Assembly: GCA_948468275.1 (NCBI GenBank)
Contig: CAOKHI010000011.1
Coordinates: 1-43,697 of the forward strand
DNA length: 43,697 nt
Reading direction: 5' to 3'
DNA from: an uncultured Clostridium sp.
Lineage (GTDB): Bacteria > Bacillota > Clostridia > TANB77 > CAG-508
Shown: positions 1 to 7,507 of the stretch, one piece after another
How the letters are laid out: each line of letters begins with the position of its first letter
How positions within the stretch are numbered: the first letter of the stretch is position 1
Program-made: the position numbers and the translations under genes
The notes under the pieces: generated by a model
Seen by the model: only the letters and a program-made list of their open reading frames with translations
What the model was told of the DNA's origin: nothing
Databases searched by the model: none

Positions 1-79
1 TAGAAAAAAGGGAAATAAAAGGGAATTGATTTTATAAATTGCCCATCATATAATGTTAGCATAGAAAAATATAAATTTG

Positions 80-110
80 CCTGGGACAAGTTTGTCTTGG
101 GTATTTTTTT
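80..110 (+). terminator. Rho-independent terminator at window start
   Basis: A stem of about ten pairs with several G-U wobbles (arms near 80-90 and 92-101) is followed by a run of seven T. It would end plus-strand transcription entering from the left, before the small gene at 146. The gene it belongs to lies outside the window. Confidence 0.6.
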
Positions 111-145
111 ATGCTTTTCTCATAAATTTTAAAGAGGCGATTTAT

Positions 146-289
146 ATGTTAATAGAAGAATATACTATTGAAAATACTACAGTAAAATTTTATGATGATT
201 ACATTGTAGAAAATGTAACTACTCAAAAAGAATACATAGATAATGTTATTATTAATTTAATAAGAAAAATAAATCCTTCTTTGTTGTAA
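146..289 (+). CDS. Small hypothetical protein of the integrase element (47 aa)
   Basis: The protein is short and acidic, starting MLIEEYTIEN and ending INPSLL. I do not recognise a family. The ATG at 146 is preferred over an earlier in-frame start because an AGAGG-type ribosome binding site lies just upstream (131-139) and the earlier start falls inside the terminator hairpin at 80-110. It sits 63 nt upstream of the serine integrase on the same strand, so it may be co-transcribed with it. A role in controlling integrase would be a guess from position only. Confidence 0.5.
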   Translation: MLIEEYTIENTTVKFYDDYIVENVTTQKEYIDNVIINLIRKINPSLL

Positions 290-352
290 TTTGTTGCAAT
301 TACAGATATAATAAGCCTAAGTTAAAGACAAATTACAAGGAAAGGAGGAAAT

Positions 353-1915
353 GTGCAAAATGGCACATATGCAATATATTTAAGAAAATCAAGAGAAGAT
401 ATAGAGTCTGAAAAATATGGCGAAGGCGAAACTTTAGCAAGACATGAAAAAATTTTAACTACTTTAGCTGAAAAGCGAAACCTACATATTTCAAAAATTT
501 ATAGAGAAGTTGTAAGTGGCGAAACTATCAGTGAAAGAAAAGAAATGCAAAAACTTCTTAAAGATGTTGAAAATGAAAAATGGACTGGTGTTTTGGTTGT
601 TGAAGTAGAAAGACTTGCTCGTGGGGATACTGCTGATCAAGGTAGAGTTTCAAAGGCTTTTAAATATTCTCATACAAAAATTATTACACCTGTTAAAACT
701 TATGACCCTGATAATGAATTTGATGAAGAGTATTTTGAATTTGGATTGTTTATGTCTAGGCGAGAATATAAGACAATCAATAGGCGTTTACAAAAAGGTC
801 GTGAAATTTCTGTTTCTGAAGGTAAATTTGTAGGAAATATTGCTCCTTTTGGCTACGATAGAGTTAAACTAAAAGATTCTAAAGGTTATACTTTATCTAT
901 TAATCAAGACGAAGCACCAATTGTGAAAGAAATTTTTAGACTATATACTTTTAAAAACAATACAATAGGCTCTGTTGTAAAACAATTAAATGATATGAAT
1001 TTAAAACCTAGGATTTCTAATGAGTGGACGATTTCTTCTGTTAAAGACATTCTTTCTAATCCTACATATATAGGTAAAATTGTTTGGAATAGAAGGAAAC
1101 AAAAAAAGAAAACGAAAAATGGACATCTTATCATTAGTAGACCTCGTAATCAAGATTATTTAATTTATGATGGATTACATGAATCTATTATTGATAATAA
1201 AACTTGGGAATTGGTTCAAGAAAAAAGAAAACAAAATACTCCAAAAGTAAAACATAGCCATCAAATTCAAAATCCATTAGTTGGACTTGTATTTTGTGAG
1301 AAATGTGGCAAACCTATGCAAAGGCGACCTTATACAAAAGCTGATAAACCTGCAACACTTATATGTTCTAATTCAAAATGTGATAATGTAAGTTCTAAAC
1401 TTTATATTGTAGAAGAAAAAATAATTGAAGCTTTAAAAATATGGCTTGAAAATTATAAAGTAGATTATAACATTAGGGATAATTCAAATGCTGAAAATAA
1501 TAAACTGATTGAAAAATCTATTATTTCTACTAAAAAAGAATTAGAAAAAGAAAATGCTAAACTTGATAAAATCTATGACTTTTTAGAAAATGGAATTTAT
1601 AATAAAGATGAATTTATAAATCGTTCTAAATCTATAAAAGACAATATAGTAAGTTTAGAAAACAAATTAAAGGAATATCGTGAACTATTAAACAAAAATA
1701 CCAAAATACAAAATGAGAAAGAAACCATGATACCTAAATTAGAAAATGTGATTGATTTATATGATAAGTTAGAAACTGCAGAAGATAAAAATATTCTATT
1801 AAAAAGTATTATTGCAAAAGTTACCTATTTAAAAACAGAAAAAGCTATAAAAAGTGATTCAGACCCTACAAATTTTGAATTACACATATATCCTAAAATA
1901 CCTAGAAATAAGTAA
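353..1915 (+). CDS. Large serine recombinase (site-specific integrase)
   Basis: This 520-aa enzyme catalyses integration or excision of the mobile element at the left of the window. The N-terminal resolvase domain (about residues 5-150) has the motif YLRKSRED, with Ser13 as the predicted nucleophile. A recombinase domain follows (about 160-280, with NIAPFGY). A zinc ribbon has Cys pairs near 315/318 and 338/343. A Lys/Glu-rich coiled coil covers about 385-470. This order and length are typical of phage and ICE large serine integrases. Start is GTG at 353: a strong AAAGGAGG lies 6 nt upstream, and the overlapping ATG at 351 runs into a stop. It points toward cotJC, whose coding sequence is interrupted about 0.5 kb downstream, so cotJC is the likely integration site. 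Confidence 0.93.
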   Translation: MQNGTYAIYLRKSREDIESEKYGEGETLARHEKILTTLAEKRNLHISKIYREVVSGETISERKEMQKLLKDVENEKWTGVLVVEVERLARGDTADQGRVSKAFKYSHTKIITPVKTYDPDNEFDEEYFEFGLFMSRREYKTINRRLQKGREISVSEGKFVGNIAPFGYDRVKLKDSKGYTLSINQDEAPIVKEIFRLYTFKNNTIGSVVKQLNDMNLKPRISNEWTISSVKDILSNPTYIGKIVWNRRKQKKKTKNGHLIISRPRNQDYLIYDGLHESIIDNKTWELVQEKRKQNTPKVKHSHQIQNPLVGLVFCEKCGKPMQRRPYTKADKPATLICSNSKCDNVSSKLYIVEEKIIEALKIWLENYKVDYNIRDNSNAENNKLIEKSIISTKKELEKENAKLDKIYDFLENGIYNKDEFINRSKSIKDNIVSLENKLKEYRELLNKNTKIQNEKETMIPKLENVIDLYDKLETAEDKNILLKSIIAKVTYLKTEKAIKSDSDPTNFELHIYPKIPRNK

Positions 1916-1923
1916 ATTGCATT

Positions 1924-1947
1924 AAAAAAAGGGGATAAATTATCCCC
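1924..1947 (-). terminator. Terminator of the 105-aa gene
   Basis: A perfect 7-bp stem (GGGGATA/TATCCCC, 3-nt loop) is followed on the minus strand by seven T. The stem includes the last codons and stop of the 105-aa gene, so the gene ends inside its own terminator. It also separates this unit from the convergent integrase gene. Confidence 0.75.
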
Positions 1948-2257
1948 ACCAAAAAGTTCTAGCAGCAGTTTTGCATGCTTCAACAATACTTTTTTCTGTT
2001 TCTACGCAGAAATCTTTTCCATCTTTTCGGTATCCACTAAGATATATTACTTTTAACTCTTTTCTTGTTCTTATAGTATTACCATGTTCTAGTACTACAC
2101 TGGCTCTACCAATCTCTTTTCCTTGAAAACCAGCTCCACCTCCATATGTGGTATGAATATTATCAATATTCGCTTCCACCTCTACAAGAGTCACATCAAA
2201 AGCAATTTTAGGAGTACCGTAAGAATTTGTTGTTATAACAGGCACGCATTTAATCAT
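1940..2257 (-). CDS. Unknown 105-aa protein between integrase and the cotJC junction
   Basis: I do not recognise the family. The protein starts MIKCVPVITT, has a Gly-rich stretch (TYGGGAGFQG) and ends in RTFWWG. No membrane segment or signal peptide is visible. It is a complete monocistronic unit: a good sigma-A-like promoter at 2322-2350, a 16-bp palindrome in the 5' leader (2274-2289), and a terminator overlapping its stop. The ribosome binding site is poor, which may mean the start is slightly misplaced or translation is controlled. It lies between the integrase and the presumed attachment junction, convergent with the integrase. By position alone it is a candidate excision (directionality) factor or element regulator. 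Confidence 0.6.
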   Translation of the reverse strand: MIKCVPVITTNSYGTPKIAFDVTLVEVEANIDNIHTTYGGGAGFQGKEIGRASVVLEHGNTIRTRKELKVIYLSGYRKDGKDFCVETEKSIVEACKTAARTFWWG

Positions 2258-2273
2258 AAAGTCACACTTTCTA

Positions 2274-2289
2274 CTTGTTATTTAACAAG
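2274..2289. promoter_or_regulatory. Palindrome in leader of the 105-aa gene (possible operator)
   Basis: CTTGTTA-TT-TAACAAG is a perfect 7-bp inverted repeat with a 2-bp spacer. It lies between the predicted transcription start (about 2315) and the start codon at 2257. It could be a repressor-binding site or a small mRNA hairpin. Confidence 0.4.
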
Positions 2290-2321
2290 ATTTGAAATAA
2301 CAATTTACAGTTGCTATATAA

Positions 2322-2350
2322 AGTATAGCACATTTTACATAAAATTGCAA
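2322..2350 (-). promoter_or_regulatory. Promoter of the 105-aa gene
   Basis: On the minus strand the -35 TTGCAA (2345-2350) is separated by exactly 17 bp from the -10 TATACT (2322-2327). This is a good match to a vegetative sigma-A promoter. Confidence 0.6.
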
Positions 2351-2373
2351 ATTCACAAACATTGTATTTTACA

Positions 2374-2412
2374 GTCAATAGCTAATTGTAATCAATGTCT
2401 TTAGCTATTGAC
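2374..2412. repeat. 12-bp inverted repeat at the element/cotJC junction
   Basis: GTCAATAGCTAA (2374-2385) and its exact reverse complement (2401-2412) are separated by 15 bp. The right arm contains the stop codon of the interrupted cotJC, just on the element side of where similarity to cotJC ends. It may be part of the attachment site bound by the integrase, or a transcript-ending hairpin; no clear U-run follows. Confidence 0.5.
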
Positions 2413-2623
2413 AACATCGTGGAGCATATTCTTCTGTTCCTATATCATTCAATATAGCTTTTGCTTTTTGATCTGGCATTCCAAATCTTTGTGATAAATA
2501 TCTAAGTGAAGCAGCAAGTTCTCCATCTGGCCCTCCATACTGAGATATAATAAATTTTGCAAGTCTTGGATTTGGACATTTTATTTTAATTGGATATTCT
2601 AGTGCTTTATTATAAGTCCACAT
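2405..2623 (-). pseudogene. cotJC: cotJC, 5' part only (manganese-catalase-like spore coat protein, interrupted)
   Basis: CotJC is a ferritin-like manganese-catalase-family protein of the spore coat, usually about 190 aa. Here 72 aa are encoded. The N-terminus matches the family well (MWTYNK start, then QYGGPDGELAASLRYLSQR and NDIGTEE). In the family GTEE is followed by (F/L)AHLEM or similar, with metal ligands and the rest of the helical bundle. Here the sequence reads GTEEYA and then PRCCQ-stop. The ATG at 2623 overlaps the cotJB stop codon by one base and follows AAAGGGGG. The abrupt loss of similarity next to a serine integrase indicates integration within the codons after GTEE. The missing 3' part should lie at the other end of the element, left of the window. 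As it stands the protein lacks most of its metal site. Confidence 0.85.
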
Positions 2624-2946
2624 TAAAAGTTCCCCCTTTCCCATGGCCATGGTTCTTCAAGCCATCTCCATTTTTTACATGGATAATATATAGTAAGTGG
2701 TCCAAACATTTTTTGGTACTTATCTGATAATTCTTTTGCCTTCTGACAGTATTCTTTATGCAAACAAAGGGCTTTTTCATCATCTGGATGAGTGTCCAAA
2801 TATAGTCCAAGTTCAATTATAGAAAATTTATATGCTCTTAGTTGCATCATCATTTCTTCCCTTATATTGTTTTTGCATTCACAACTCATTTCTTCATTTG
2901 CATTATTACAACAATGATTTCTATTTTCTAAATTCTCTTCTAACAT
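2623..2946 (-). CDS. cotJB: Spore coat protein CotJB
   Basis: This 107-aa protein carries the CotJB signature: a helical region with LGLYLDTHPDDEKAL, then KMFGPLTIYY, and a C-terminal Trp/Pro motif (WRWLEEPWPWE). CotJB is a component of the cotJABC spore coat operon. Its start overlaps the end of cotJA by 7 nt, and its stop overlaps the cotJC start by one base, so the three are translationally coupled. The N-terminal 30 residues add an unusual Cys-rich stretch (HCCNNANEEMSCECK) before the conserved domain, paralleling the Cys-rich extension of the upstream CotJA. Confidence 0.9.
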   Translation of the reverse strand: MLEENLENRNHCCNNANEEMSCECKNNIREEMMMQLRAYKFSIIELGLYLDTHPDDEKALCLHKEYCQKAKELSDKYQKMFGPLTIYYPCKKWRWLEEPWPWERGNF

Positions 2947-3299
2947 TTGTTACACCCCTCTCCTATTTCATTTGTAGCTTTAATATATTCAATTTCTTCT
3001 ATTGATTGACAAGGTACATATGGACTTACTAATTCTGGAAATATTGTTCCCATTTTTAGCCCTATACATGGTTTGAATGTTTTATCCATTGTTTGCCATG
3101 GTACATAGCTTTGTGCAAGCATTGGATTTCTTGGAAATACTGATTCTTCTTCATCAAAACCACATGCACAACATTCATTATTGTCATTGCAACATTCAGA
3201 AATTGGCATAACATTATTACATCCCTTTTCCATAAGGTCATCTTTGTAATTAGCATAATTACTTAAACAACATTTATGGCAGTTACATCTTCTACGCAT
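2940..3299 (-). CDS. cotJA: Spore coat protein CotJA with Cys-rich extension
   Basis: The C-terminal half carries the CotJA domain (LAQSYVPWQ, then GLKMGTIFPELVSPYVP), which marks the first gene of the cotJABC operon. At 119 aa it is longer than the usual 60-80 aa. The N-terminal 50 residues are very rich in cysteine (CNCHKCC, ECCNDNNECCACG), and the protein ends in CNKC. Such cysteines could cross-link the coat or bind metal; that is inference. GGAGGAATT lies directly before the ATG. A -10-like CATATTAT at 3331-3338 resembles the mother-cell sigma-E/K -10 element, but I see no convincing -35, so sporulation control rests mainly on family knowledge. Confidence 0.88.
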   Translation of the reverse strand: MRRRCNCHKCCLSNYANYKDDLMEKGCNNVMPISECCNDNNECCACGFDEEESVFPRNPMLAQSYVPWQTMDKTFKPCIGLKMGTIFPELVSPYVPCQSIEEIEYIKATNEIGEGCNKC

Positions 3300-3371
3300 T
3301 ATAATTCCTCCTTATTTAGGTTTATACTACATAATATGACATAAAAACTAATATTGTTCCTTATAGCAACA

Positions 3372-3423
3372 TTAAAATAGAGTTTTGCTTTGCTATTTTT
3401 GCAAAACAAAAACTCTATTTTAA
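3372..3423 (-). terminator. Terminator after spoIIP
   Basis: Long inverted repeat: a left arm with TAAAATAGAGTTTT and its complement at 3408-3422, plus an inner TTTGC/GCAAA pair. It begins one base after the spoIIP stop codon and separates spoIIP from the cotJ operon. Confidence 0.75.
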
Positions 3424-3424
3424 T

Positions 3425-4546
3425 TTATTTCATAACTTCACTAATTACTTTTGCTAAATATTTCATACTTACTAAACATTGGTCTAAGGTATTTCCTGTT
3501 GCTCCTACTTCAATTATGTTTGCTGCTTTTGCTAAATGCTGATTATACCTTGAATTACGTATTATTATTGGTCTAAATAATCCAGGGTATAATTCATTTG
3601 CTTTTTCTTGAACTTTTACTGCAAACTTTAAATTCTGTTGCCAATTTGCATGCAAGAGCCCTCCCCCATCTGTTCCTATAACAAACATCATTTGTGCTGC
3701 TACTTCATCTCCTATTTGTACAGATGGTGCATAATTTGAGTTACTTCCTACAGCATCTCTATGTAAATCTATTACCATTTGAGCATTTGTATTATTTTTT
3801 AATATATTTTCAACTGTAGTTAATGATCTATTATATGAGCCACTATATGCTGGATAATCATGGTATGTTTGATCATGTATAACATTATATCCATATGTCT
3901 TTAGCTGATTTTCTAATTCTGTTCCAACTCTGGCTACTGTAAAATTTAAGTCTGTTGTTCTATATGAGCCTGTCATTTCATATTGATATTTTGGACTTTG
4001 AGTATAACTTTCACATGTATGTGTGTGGAAAATTACTATATCTTTATTATTTTCTAAAGATACATTAGGCATTAATATTTGCTCATTAATTTCTTTATCT
4101 GTTTCATTCTTTACTTTAACTGTTCCATATTCAGTATTGAACTTTCCTGTTATATTATTTTCTTGTATTTCCTTTGTAGTTACATCTGTATTTGCAAGCT
4201 CTGGCTTTTCTTCTGGTGTTTGTTCTATAATTTCATCTTCTTCTCCATCTATAAGCAATTTATCAAGCATAGCTAGCTCAACATTTAAAAATCTCTTTAA
4301 CTTAGAACCTCTTGTAGTTACATTTTGTTCTATTTTCTTATAGTCTATTTTCCCTTCAATATCTGGTAATGTTGTGTCTAAACAACCTGTTAAACTAATT
4401 TTAGAAATCCCATTTGTAAAATCTGTTTCTATTTTTATATTTTTATTACCAAAAAATCTAGTACAAGCTATTCCAATAACAATAATAGATAGTCCTACTA
4501 GATATTTTGTTAAACTTTTTAAATTAATAACAGTTACATTTATCAT
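3425..4546 (-). CDS. spoIIP: Stage II sporulation protein P (SpoIIP), peptidoglycan hydrolase
   Basis: SpoIIP is the amidase/endopeptidase of the SpoIID-SpoIIM-SpoIIP complex that thins septal peptidoglycan and drives engulfment of the forespore. This 373-aa protein has one N-terminal membrane segment (about residues 15-30), a variable acidic linker (about 60-150) and a C-terminal catalytic domain. Recognisable motifs are HTHTCESY and DLHRDAVG, carrying the conserved zinc-binding and catalytic His, Glu and Asp residues. Start is the ATG at 4546, which has AAAGGAGA just upstream; an earlier in-frame ATG at 4591 has no binding site. A CATATATT element at 4569-4576 resembles a sigma-E -10, but no good -35 is seen. 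Confidence 0.92.
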   Translation of the reverse strand: MINVTVINLKSLTKYLVGLSIIVIGIACTRFFGNKNIKIETDFTNGISKISLTGCLDTTLPDIEGKIDYKKIEQNVTTRGSKLKRFLNVELAMLDKLLIDGEEDEIIEQTPEEKPELANTDVTTKEIQENNITGKFNTEYGTVKVKNETDKEINEQILMPNVSLENNKDIVIFHTHTCESYTQSPKYQYEMTGSYRTTDLNFTVARVGTELENQLKTYGYNVIHDQTYHDYPAYSGSYNRSLTTVENILKNNTNAQMVIDLHRDAVGSNSNYAPSVQIGDEVAAQMMFVIGTDGGGLLHANWQQNLKFAVKVQEKANELYPGLFRPIIIRNSRYNQHLAKAANIIEVGATGNTLDQCLVSMKYLAKVISEVMK

Positions 4547-4630
4547 AATCTTCTCCTTTGTCCGACTAATATATGTAATATATATATTCAAACCAAATTT
4601 ATTTTATGATAAATAAACTTTTGTTATTTT

Positions 4631-5278
4631 CTAAATTTCTCTTTGCCTTAGTTCTAAATATATTGGCTTTTCTTCTTTTATTTTTGTACTTTTTCCATGA
4701 CCTGGATACACTATAGTATCATCTGGTAACACCATTAACTTATTAGTTATAGAATTTATTATATCTTGCAAACTTCCTGTTGGTAAATCTGTTCTTCCCC
4801 ATGTTCCTCTAAATAAAGTATCTCCACTAAAAAGCATTTGTTCTTTTGGGCAATATAAACAAGTTCCACCATTTGTGTGTCCTGGTGTATGAATTACTTT
4901 AAATTCCAATTGCCCTATATGTATTAAATCTTCATCATCTATTCTCGAATCTGTTTCTAAATCTATTTGCGCTATTCCTATATAATATGTTAAGTTTATT
5001 GCTGTATCATTTAAATTATTACTTTCTGTTCTATGTATTAAAACCTTTCCTCCACATCTGCTTTTTAAATCATTTACCGCTCCTATATGGTCACCATGGC
5101 AATGTGTTAAATATATGTATTTAACATTAGCCTCTAATATATTTAACATTTCTATAATTGTATCTGCATCTGCACCTGGATCTATTACCATTGCTTCTTT
5201 TGTTATTTCATCTACAATTATATAACAATTTGTTGGTTCACCTACATTTGTATCTATCTTTAGTCTTTTTAATATCAT
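4631..5278 (-). CDS. MBL-fold metallo-hydrolase (glyoxalase II-like)
   Basis: This 215-aa protein belongs to the metallo-beta-lactamase fold. The dinuclear metal motif HCHGDH is at residues 59-64, followed by the later ligands in HTPGHTNG, FSGDTLF and YPGHG. It is close to the YqgX-type, hydroxyacylglutathione-hydrolase-like group of Firmicutes, so a thioester hydrolase role is likely, but the natural substrate cannot be told from sequence. It lies 16 nt downstream of rel on the same strand, a common Firmicutes arrangement (often with dtd between), so it is probably co-transcribed with rel and recJ. Confidence 0.88.
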   Translation of the reverse strand: MILKRLKIDTNVGEPTNCYIIVDEITKEAMVIDPGADADTIIEMLNILEANVKYIYLTHCHGDHIGAVNDLKSRCGGKVLIHRTESNNLNDTAINLTYYIGIAQIDLETDSRIDDEDLIHIGQLEFKVIHTPGHTNGGTCLYCPKEQMLFSGDTLFRGTWGRTDLPTGSLQDIINSITNKLMVLPDDTIVYPGHGKSTKIKEEKPIYLELRQREI

Positions 5279-5294
5279 TTTTCACACCTTCATA

Positions 5295-7487
5295 TTACTT
5301 CTTTCTTTTAACCTCAAAAACACTATCTACTTTTCTAATAGATTTCAAGGTTTTGTTTAATTTATCTAAGTTTTCCACTTCAATAGTAATTTCCGTTATA
5401 ACAATTTTTTCTTTATTTGGCTTACTTATTACTGCTATTAATTTAGTTTTTGTATCATATACAGCTTTTATAATATCTGCTAAAAGTCCTACCCTGTCAT
5501 TTGAATATACCTCAATATCTACATTATACGAAGATGACTTTTCATTATACCACTCTACATCTATTATTCTATCTTCTTCTGATAATAAATCTTTAATATT
5601 AGTACATTCAGTAGTATGAATAGAAACTCCTCTTCCTTTTGTTATATATCCTATTATATTGTCACCTGGAACTGGATTACAGCATCTAGATAATTTCACA
5701 AGACAATTATCTATTCCTTTAACTATAACGCCTGTTTTTGATATATTACCTTTAATTGGCCTTTTCTGATTTGCAAGTTCTTCAATTTTTGCCTCTATTG
5801 AATCATCTTCATGATCTTTTTTATACTCTTCTAACATTTTAGCAATTACTTTTACTGCTGATATTGCTCCAAATCCCACAGCTGCATACATATCATCTAT
5901 TGTGTTATATTTATATCTATCTAAAGCAACTTGAACATACTCTTGTTTATATAACTCTGTAAAACTCATTCCAATTCTTTTTACTTCTTTTTCTACTAAT
6001 TCTCTTCCTTTTACTATATTTTCTTCTCTTTGCTCTTTTTTAAACCACTGCTGTATCCTGTTTTTTGCAGTAGTACTTTTAATAAATTTTAACCAATCAC
6101 GGCTTGGTCCTTTTGCATTTTCTGATGTTATAATATCAACTATATCTCCACTTTTTAATTTAGTTATTATAGGCATCATCTTAGAGTTTATCTTACAACC
6201 TGTCATTTTATGTCCTACTTGAGCATGTATACTATATGCAAAATCAATTGGTGTACTACCACGTGGCAACACTTTAATATCCCCTTTTGGAGTAAAAACA
6301 TATACCTCATCTTCAAATAACTCTGTTTTTAAAGTATTCAAAAATTCTTCTGGATCTTGCATTTCTTTTTGCCATTCTAGAGTTTCTCTAAGCCATGCAA
6401 GTTTATCGTCTTCAACTTTTACATTTGCTTTTTTGTTTTTCCCTGCTTCTTTATAAGCCCAATGTGCTGCTATACCAAATTCTGCTATTCTATGCATGTC
6501 CCAAGTACGTATTTGCACCTCAAAAGGTGTACCTTTTGGACCTATTAATGTAGTATGTAATGATTGGTACATATTTGGCTTTGGAACAGATATATAATCT
6601 TTAAATCTACCTGGCATTGGATTATATAAGTCATGTACTACACCTAATGCTGCATAACAATCTTTTACAGAGTTTACAAGTATTCTAAGAGCAAATAAAT
6701 CATATATTTGATCTAGTGTTTTATTATCTCTTTTCATTTTTCTGTATATACTATATAGATGTTTAGCTCTTCCTGTTATTTGTGCTTCTATTTTTTGACT
6801 CTTTAATTCTTTTTTTATTTCTGCCATCACTTTATCTATAAATCCTAAGCGTTCTTCTCTTTTTTGATCTAATCCTTCTACAATTTCCCTATAATCTTCT
6901 GGATATAAATATTTAAAAGATAAATCTTCTAATTCTAGTTTTAAAGAATACATACCTAAACGATTTGCAAGTGGTGCATACAAGTCCATAGTCTCTTGTG
7001 CATTTGCAATTTGTCTTTCTCTAGTTAAATGTTTTAAAGTTCTCATATTATGAAGTCTATCTGCTAATTTTATAAGTATAACTCGTATATCCTTACCCAT
7101 TGCTAGAAACATTTTTCTGTAATCTTCTACTTGTTGTTCTTTTAAACTAGTATAATTTAACTTTCCAAGTTTGGTTACCCCATCTACCATTTCTGCTATT
7201 TCTTCACCAAATTCTTTAACTAAATCCTCATGTGTTACTTCTGTATCTTCCACAACATCATGTAAAAGTGCTGCACATATAGTTGCATCATCTAATTCCA
7301 TTTTAGATAATGTATATGCAACTTGTATTGGGTGTATTATATATGGTTCTCCAGATTTTCTTTTTTGATCTCCATGATGCATTAAGGCAAAGTTATATGC
7401 CTTTGTAATTAGTTTTATATTCGAACGCCAATTATTCTTTTTCATTACAGCTGTAACATTATTTATATTTGCTATTTCTTCTTGCAT
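5295..7487 (-). CDS. rel: Bifunctional (p)ppGpp synthetase/hydrolase Rel
   Basis: Rel makes and degrades the stringent-response alarmone (p)ppGpp in response to uncharged tRNA on the ribosome. The 730-aa protein has the full long-RSH layout. The HD hydrolase domain contains HDVVEDT (HD at 76-77) and DRLHNMRTL. The synthetase domain contains SIYRKMKRD and EVQIRTWDMH. The TGS domain starts near VYVFTPKGD, then comes a zinc-finger-like region with LSRCCNPVPGD, and an ACT domain ends the protein. Both catalytic halves appear intact, so it should be bifunctional. It follows recJ by 20 nt. If CGG is a stalling codon in this genome (see findings), the ribosome-sensing role of Rel is of interest, but that link is speculation. 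Confidence 0.97.
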   Translation of the reverse strand: MQEEIANINNVTAVMKKNNWRSNIKLITKAYNFALMHHGDQKRKSGEPYIIHPIQVAYTLSKMELDDATICAALLHDVVEDTEVTHEDLVKEFGEEIAEMVDGVTKLGKLNYTSLKEQQVEDYRKMFLAMGKDIRVILIKLADRLHNMRTLKHLTRERQIANAQETMDLYAPLANRLGMYSLKLELEDLSFKYLYPEDYREIVEGLDQKREERLGFIDKVMAEIKKELKSQKIEAQITGRAKHLYSIYRKMKRDNKTLDQIYDLFALRILVNSVKDCYAALGVVHDLYNPMPGRFKDYISVPKPNMYQSLHTTLIGPKGTPFEVQIRTWDMHRIAEFGIAAHWAYKEAGKNKKANVKVEDDKLAWLRETLEWQKEMQDPEEFLNTLKTELFEDEVYVFTPKGDIKVLPRGSTPIDFAYSIHAQVGHKMTGCKINSKMMPIITKLKSGDIVDIITSENAKGPSRDWLKFIKSTTAKNRIQQWFKKEQREENIVKGRELVEKEVKRIGMSFTELYKQEYVQVALDRYKYNTIDDMYAAVGFGAISAVKVIAKMLEEYKKDHEDDSIEAKIEELANQKRPIKGNISKTGVIVKGIDNCLVKLSRCCNPVPGDNIIGYITKGRGVSIHTTECTNIKDLLSEEDRIIDVEWYNEKSSSYNVDIEVYSNDRVGLLADIIKAVYDTKTKLIAVISKPNKEKIVITEITIEVENLDKLNKTLKSIRKVDSVFEVKRKK

Positions 7488-7507
7488 TATACACCCTCCA
7501 AAACTTT

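Noticed and set aside
77..289. A 70-aa form of the first small gene
   Set aside because: Its start lies within the terminator hairpin at 80-110 and lacks a ribosome binding site; the ATG at 146 has one.
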